Below are positions 58,199-64,000 of a DNA stretch of 64,000 nt, in pieces. This DNA is from Trichosphaerium sp. ATCC 40318 (taxonomy: Eukaryota; Discosea; Flabellinia; Trichosidae), in assembly GCA_038496445.1 (NCBI GenBank), contig JALMLS010000374.1:62001-126000 (forward strand), read 5' to 3'. The position numbers and the translations under genes are program-made. Position 1 is the first letter of the stretch; the number at the start of each line of letters is the position of its first letter. Under the pieces are notes generated by a model. The model worked only from the letters and a program-made list of their open reading frames with translations. It had not been told where the DNA came from and ran no database searches.

Positions 58199-60583
58199 AT
58201 GACTTTACGTTATTTCTGTACTGCCTTTTTATTTTTTGCTCTTGCTGCACCTACCCACGGTAACACAAGTACGAATTTTATTCAGCGCAATAGTGCGATT
58301 GTGATATGACGTTTGTTAAATTTTTTATGTCTTAGTCGTAACTTCAAGTGATCACGTTTGTGGCACTGATATGGAGTGCTACTTGAACGAAGGGCCAACC
58401 ACGCTTATTCTCAATTCTACTGGGTTAAATTTTCCTAGCGGCGCGTTTCAAGTTGAACTTTCCGAAAGTATAGACATTTATGGTATGGTTGACGCTTTTG
58501 AAAGGTTCTTGTAACATATTATTTAGCGTTAAATAAAGGCATAAATATTTCATGCGCACTTCAAATGAAGATGGTGAACGGGACTCAAAACATTTGTATC
58601 TCACTATCAGGATTTACGTTAATTAATTGTAAAATCATATTGAACGGCTTCGCAAATGTTTCCGTAGAGTACATTCATTACAAGTCTAGTTTTATTGATC
58701 AGTTGACAAGTGTGTAGGAATATGGTAGTTACAGGCTCAGAGAGTACTATTCAAATATTTGACAGGTACACGTGATTTATTTCGATATTTTAATGAGAAA
58801 AATAGCCGAAATGTTACTGTTCGCAATTCACTTTTCCATGAACTGTTCGATGCGATAGGATTTGCCAATCCTTTGGGATTATGGATTGAAACAGTCGACA
58901 CAGTTTCTGTGAATAATTGTCATTTTCAACATAATTTTAGGGGAGGGCTTTATGTCGATAGAACGACAGGGAGAGGTAATATTTGATACCTTTATTTTGT
59001 TTGATCGTAACTATTTAAGCATAGGATTTGTTGCTACATTCAGAGCTGTTGATAGAGTAATTTGTGACTTGTATAACAAGCTAAATATTTACACATGCAT
59101 TTATTTAGGTTACAATCAACTCTTGCTCGTTCAAAGACAATTACGTACTTGCAAGCCGTTTTGGTATGCAGATCTTAGTCCTTATATATTCTCATTTGTA
59201 TATAGCAAACTTTGATTACTATAGTTCAGTACTATACGCAAATTCAACTTATGTACAGATATTGAACTCAACTTTTATTGATAATACTGTGGAAGAAGAA
59301 AAACCAATCAATGACAGATGTACTGGTACGCACGCCTAGCCAAGTATCATGTTAATTGCCGGTTAGTTGGCTCATTGGCCTTGAGTGGTCTATCAAACAG
59401 TGGATCAGCAGTGATAGATTCTTGTGTATTTGAGAATATTACATGCATGTAACGTTCTGCGTAAATTTAATAGTAAATACCTGATTCAACTTCTAGAAAA
59501 AATAATTCAATACCTATAACATCCCCTGCATTGATCGGGTCTTCTATGGACATTACAATCAGGTACACTGCTAATATGTTATTTCCGACAGTAAGAATAC
59601 TAAATATCGTGTTTAGAAATACACCATTTGAAAACAGCCTCAACAATAGTAACGGACAAGCAATTGTATTGTACTAATTTATGAAATAGATACTGGAGGC
59701 GTTTTTGATTGTCCTTCATCACCAACAAATCTTACATGTGGGTGCAGCTACTCTGATATCACCACATATTTTGCAGATTGTCAAGCTAATGGTATACATT
59801 ATTTGTATTTGCTCGCTTACAGTGTTGAATAGTTACTTGTGAAGGCAAAACTTTCATTCCTCCAACAATACCACCAACCACAATATTGCCTACAACTACA
59901 CCAACATTTGAATCGACAACTGTATCACCTACAGCTGCACCAACAGTGGGCAGTCTACCACCTGAAATAGTGTTGTCTAGTCGTTTGATAATAAATGGTG
60001 ACTTTGTAAACTCAGAGATAGCAACAATTACTCCTGGAGGCTTTCTTCAAGTTGAAGGTATGCCTTGTATCACAAGTTATTTAACACACGTTTATTGGTT
60101 AATCTAATGTTTAGGATGTATTGTAATACCATCAAATACAACGTTCATCATTGACTTCACAAGTGATAATAACACAAGTGTTGGCGAGACAAGAAGAGAA
60201 GTAATACGAAGTAACAGCAACTGTATCAATGGTACTTTTACATTAGTATCACCAGAATGTGTATTGGCGAGAATTGAGCGTACTCTTTCATCGTGCATTG
60301 ATATCAAAATTTTGCTAGTGTAATTGTGATCACATCAAGATCTGATAGTTGTGATAATGGAGCATCAGCAAATGTTGGTTTGGCATTAGGTGTCACATTT
60401 GGCATTCTTGTGTTTGTATGTGAAGACGTTTCTTTTTTTCTTGTTTTCATTTATTTTTTACAAACTAAATTTGTATGGTAGATTGCTGTAGGTCTGATTA
60501 TTGCTTTCTTTGTACCTAAGTTGAGACAAGCCATTTTCCCTTATACTTTAACAACCAAGGAAGTAGAAATATCTTCTGTTTGA
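58199..60583 (+). CDS. Type I cell-surface protein with beta-helix ectodomain
   Basis: Exon 1 (ATG at 58199) is a signal peptide, MTLRYFCTAFLFFALAAPTH. Further exons carry short Asn-rich repeats of a right-handed parallel beta-helix: INISCALQMKMVNGTQNICI, NVSVEYIHYKSSFIDQ, RNVTVRNSLFHELFD, TVSVNNCHFQHNFRGGLYV, YVQILNSTFIDNTV and SAVIDSCVFENITCI. A Cys-rich piece (DCPSSPTNLTCGCSYSDIT) and a Thr/Pro stalk (TTTPTFESTTVSPTAAPT) follow, then a membrane-proximal domain, one transmembrane helix (NVGLALGVTFGILVFIAVGL, then IIAFF) and a short tail ending KEVEISSV at 60583. Many N-glycosylation sequons. Role in adhesion or polysaccharide binding is only inferred. Some exon joins are uncertain. Confidence 0.7.
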
Positions 60584-61012
60584 ACCTAACACTAAATACT
60601 CATTGCCCAATTGATTATTGTCATTCAAGTTAACTTAAAGTGACCTTTTTCAAGTTTTTGTCAATTCTAGATCAATGTTTAGATTGATAATGTAGAGTTA
60701 ATTAATGGGTTTTTGTGTTGTCTATTTAGACAATCTGACTGAATTGGCACTACTGACAGAATTTGCAAATCTCACATTTGCACTATCACGTGGTAATTTG
60801 TTGCGATCAACCGTTTTTTCAAACTCATTACGCAATAATGTTCCAGTTAAGCCGTTTTGTTCAGTAAGAAAAGTGCAGCGTTGACTTTGCTAATTAATTC
60901 TTAACAACTTGACTGCCATCGACAATATGTAAGTAATGTTGCTTGACTCAAAAAAACTATACAAACTGATGTGGCTTAAAAAAAAGTAGTTTACTGCAAA
61001 ATATACTCGGGT
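60584..61012. other. Intergenic between convergent genes
   Basis: AT-rich, with no ORFs of note and one CACGTG at about 60787. It probably holds the two 3' ends. Confidence 0.4.
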
Positions 61013-61870
61013 CTACCCCAATATCGTTTCTTTAAAGGTGTATGGTATACCCAATGACTGAATAGCGTCTTCTGTGATATATTCACATGCCACTACTTCA
61101 ATAAATTGAAGACATTTTAAGTGCTTCAAGCAATCATTCGTAAGTGTAAAACAAAGTTGAAGAACCAAATGTTTTAGATTGAACAAATACTTAAAATCTG
61201 AGTCTTGTATCGTGGAGCACTGACTTAATAGTAAGCTCTTGACATTGCACAATGATTTAAAACATTCACCTGTCACTGATAATCCATAATAAACTTCAAG
61301 AGTGTGCACATCTCCAAGGTGATTAAACCATGGCTCTTTTGGGTGACTGATTGTAAGGCGGTGTACGTCTTTGAGTGCCTTAATACCTTCAACGTTAATA
61401 TAGTGGCATCGAAAAAGATTGATCGTGTGTACACCTCTGAGTGCGATTAACGAAACATCTGTTATATCTGTATTGGACAAATCAATGGTATGAATGGTAT
61501 CTCCTCCTTGCACCAATGCCAGGATACCCGAGTCTGTAATTTCTGCTGATTGTAGGTCTATTGATTTAACACCAGAAAGGCAACTCAACTCGCTTGGTGA
61601 AAGTGTCAATGAACAGCAAAGCATTTTGGTGTTTTTTAGTAGTGGACTGCCTTTTAGGACACTACAATCTGATGGTTCTTTTAAAGTGAGTTCATCAAAA
61701 CCAATATTACAACGAATGATGTTATTAAACACGTGAGAAACTGTAGATGTTATAATACGGTCTTTTCTTTCTAAACAACGTAGAATGTGTGTTAACGTCT
61801 CTGGTGGCATATCTTCAAGTGGTTTATTATTATTCACTGGAATAAAGCTTCGTTTATTAGCATGAGCCAT
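61013..61870 (-). CDS. F-box/LRR protein B2 (short)
   Basis: A single 285-residue frame. The F-box is PLEDMPPETLTHILRCLERK, then STVSHVFNNIIRCNIGFDEL. About eight LRRs follow: GVKSIDLQSAEITDSGILAL, GDTIHTIDLSNTDITDVSL and GVHTINLFRCHYINVEGIKA. A C-terminal half (EPWFNHLGDVHTLEVYYG, CLKHLKCLQFIEVVA, AIQSLGI) follows the same plan as B1 (DSWLKHLCNVHTIYI, CLKHLPSLKYVKG, AVESLGI). Compared with B1 it lacks the long tandem repeats, so it may represent the ancestral length. Intronless as far as I can see, unlike B1. Confidence 0.9.
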   Translation of the reverse strand: MAHANKRSFIPVNNNKPLEDMPPETLTHILRCLERKDRIITSTVSHVFNNIIRCNIGFDELTLKEPSDCSVLKGSPLLKNTKMLCCSLTLSPSELSCLSGVKSIDLQSAEITDSGILALVQGGDTIHTIDLSNTDITDVSLIALRGVHTINLFRCHYINVEGIKALKDVHRLTISHPKEPWFNHLGDVHTLEVYYGLSVTGECFKSLCNVKSLLLSQCSTIQDSDFKYLFNLKHLVLQLCFTLTNDCLKHLKCLQFIEVVACEYITEDAIQSLGIPYTFKETILG

Positions 61871-62341
61871 TTTACTGATAATTTACTGTAAATATGAGCA
61901 GAAAAACATTGACATTTTCCGCCTTTTCTGGGAGTTTACATTGTGCGGTGCCTCAATACATGCCCAATAAGTAATAGTGCTACGCCATAAAGTTCACTGT
62001 GTAAAGAGTATGCTCAATATTAACAGATACCAGAGTACGGCTATTATACAGAACCTTTGATATTTTTCCGCTATCTGTTTTTAATGGTATTTCAAGCCAT
62101 TCTCAATTGCTTTGGTTGCAGACAGAAATTATTTTGTAATCAACGTATGGTGTCAGTTTAGATTAATGCGGACCATATACTCTTTTTCTTCTTAGTAAAC
62201 GTTATAACAGCGTAGAAATAAACCCAAACAAACTACCTCTTACAAACAGTTCTGGTCACTAAAAACGTTACACAACACGTGATTTGGTTTTTTAAATTTT
62301 GTACAGTTGTTCATGTGATTGTTTTCTAGAACGTGTTCGTC
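61871..62341. other. Intergenic with an F-box remnant
   Basis: No gene is visible except the F-box scrap at 62104-62145. A CACGTG is at about 62276. Confidence 0.4.
62104..62145 (+). pseudogene. F-box start remnant (A-type)
   Basis: CAATTGCTTTGGTTGCAGAC followed by AGAAATTATTTTGTAAT matches the start of the main exon of A1 (GAATTGCTTTGGCTACCAAC, AGAAATTATATTTTGTATTC) with a few changes, then similarity ends. It is a relic of a deleted copy. Confidence 0.6.
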
Positions 62342-64000
62342 TTATTCGTATGCTAGCATTGTAGATGATTCTTCACTTTGACTTTCTTCATACCAAATAT
62401 CGACAGGTATGTTAGGTATATCATTCTCTGATAATGGCTTTAAAAGTTTGCAAATCTCGTTAAAGTTTGGCCTTTCAAATGGTTCCCAAGCAAAGCAAGA
62501 TTTCATGGTATCACTTAAAACTGGTATACTATGTATAAACTGTGGTTTCACATCTCTAAAAAGAGCAAGGTATTAGTGACATGCGACAAAGAAACGAAGA
62601 AAAATAAGATGAAAAAAAAAAAAAAGAATAACTCACTTTCGTGCTATCATGATTGCCAAATCTATTGGGTTTTCGATATATGTATAAGGTGGTGAGCTAT
62701 GTAGTATTTCATAAAGCACCACACCAAAACTCCAAACCTAGTAAATGTCAATTAAACGAAGAAAAAAAAAAGAAAAAAAAACTCAGAAACAACAAACTAG
62801 AGCTTGTACTCGAACATACATCTGACTTGGCAGAGTAAACATGATCCATTATTGACTCTGGAGGCTAAGGAATATACTATGAGTAAGATATTACCTAAAA
62901 GGCACGTGCCATCCATTTGATAGGTCCAAACTCAATCATAGATTTTCCATATTCAGCACGCTCATCTAGTACACGAGAGTATCCAAAGTCACTTATTTTT
63001 ATCTCGTATCCAGTAGTTAACTAATAAGGTTTTCAATAAAAATAATTGACTAGGTATAATAGAAATGTTTTGAAGAGCAGTAGCGCACCAACACCTAAAA
63101 ATAAGAATAAGTTTAAGCACAATAGCTAATTAATTCAACTGTTTTTTGATTATTGCGTACATTACGACAAGCCAAATCTCTAAAAGTAGTGTTAGATATC
63201 ATTATTACATTATATTTTATAAATCTAGAAGATTTACCTGTGTATAATACCCTCAGAGTGCAAGTGGAGCCTTCACAGAATAAGATATATTCAAAAAAAA
63301 ATACCTATAAATAGTTTGACGCACATGCCTAGTATCGGAGTTAGAAATAGTTTCGTTCGTTGTATGACGTACCGGCTGCTATTCCTCTTATGATCTTTAC
63401 AACTGCAGGATTTGGAATATCCCCTAAGCGTGGGCTATTCAGCAACAAAAGTTTATAAAAACAATTGTTTTCGTACACTTCTTGTTATAGTAGTGATCTT
63501 CAAGACTTCCTTCCTCACAAAACTCCGTTACTACGAAATCGTCAATATTCGATAACAACTCAGTGTGATTTGTGTATACCAATACTAAGTGGAGTCTCCA
63601 TAATACCATAAAAAGTGACCAAATTACGATGTGGTCTTAAATCTCTATAGTTAATCAGAAAAAGTTAAATTACTACACCAACACAAAAAATAGTCAAACA
63701 AACTCTATCGTACACCATGATTTGTGCCTCCTTGTAAAGCTCTTTTTTTTGTTTAACTGTCTTAGCAGAAGCTGTACCAGCTATAAGAAGTTTCTTAACT
63801 GCTACATTAGTCTCCCTCCATAGACCAACATAAACAACCTGAAAGCCTATTAATTCCAACAACCACTTGTTTTTTTCTTCGCTTCCAAATAACGTACACC
63901 ATATGTTCCTCGTCCAAGCTCCTTATCAATCTCAATATCTTTATTATTGATAATCCACCGACGAGCACGTTTACTAAGAAGATGACCAAATGTACCATCT
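62342..64000 (-). CDS. Tyrosine-kinase-like protein kinase, 5' part outside the window
   Basis: Exons on the minus strand from the window end read DGTFGHLLSKRARRWIINN, KDIEIDKELGRGTYG (glycine loop), VVYVGLWRETNVAVKKLL (VAVKK lysine), LYKEAQIM, NLVTFYGIMETPLSI, VVTEFCEEGSLEDH, PNPAVVKIIRGIAAG, RDLACRN (catalytic loop), YEIKISDFGYSRVL (DFG), FGPIKWMA, ESIMDHVYSAKSDV, WSFGVVLYEILHSSPPYTY and SCFAWEPFERPNFNEICKLL, with a stop at 62342. HRDLACRN and PxxRPxFxEI mark a TKL/tyrosine-type kinase. All catalytic residues are present. The join after KWMA (about 62880-62915) is awkward: the simplest reading runs into TAG. The N-terminal, possibly receptor, part lies beyond base 64000. Confidence 0.85.

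Overview
This is a stretch of a nuclear genome from an AT-rich, gene-dense, intron-rich unicellular eukaryote. The standard code works throughout. Genes lie 50 to 500 bp apart on both strands. Most conserved genes are cut by many introns of roughly 45-110 bp whose donors are often GTACG(T) or GTAAGC. The gene set (ARPC5, CCT6, DDX52/Rok1, Rav1/DMXL, PTEN, a PARP, a tyrosine-kinase-like kinase, kelch, RCC1 and F-box genes) fits a free-living or amoeboid protist better than a plant, an animal or yeast. I cannot name the species from sequence alone.

Layout. 1-9.3 kb: minus-strand genes for an F-box/WD40 protein (cut by the window start), a nucleotide-sugar-type transporter, a secreted kelch protein and the DEAD-box helicase DDX52/Rok1, with LRR pseudogene scraps between them. 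9.4-20.1 kb: F-box/LRR gene A1, then a giant minus-strand Rav1/DMXL (RAVE, V-ATPase assembly) gene. 20.2-26.6 kb: a USP8-dimer-like coiled-coil protein, a small acidic/basic protein, an FkbM-like methyltransferase, ARPC5, a mitochondrial-type protein of unknown function and a GFA-fold protein. 26.8-36 kb: F-box/LRR gene B1, a Nudix hydrolase, a multi-exon nuclease-like protein and F-box/LRR gene A2. 35.9-48 kb: an unusual SPRY-RCC1-PARP fusion, PTEN, a small membrane protein, CCT6 and a dual-specificity phosphatase. 48.2-64 kb: accessory-type sequence with F-box/LRR genes A3, C and B2, an F-box/MORN-like gene, a broken GFA copy, hAT-like transposon ends, fragments of membrane genes, a beta-helix surface protein and the 3' part of a kinase.

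The most distinctive feature is a dispersed F-box/LRR family: five long genes and at least five decayed pieces, with repeats of the form GVHTIxLxxTxVTDEGxKALx. They have one tiny 5' intron or none, internal tandem 63-bp repeats and patchwork identity among paralogues. They look like fast-evolving substrate-recognition subunits of SCF ubiquitin ligases. With the F-box/WD40 and F-box/MORN-like genes this makes seven F-box genes in 64 kb. The conserved genes look like ordinary housekeeping. The accessory part (F-box array, nuclease-like protein, PARP fusion, transposon scraps, surface protein) is where new biology is most likely. Exon joins were worked out by hand from frame continuity and family resemblance, so individual splice sites may be off.
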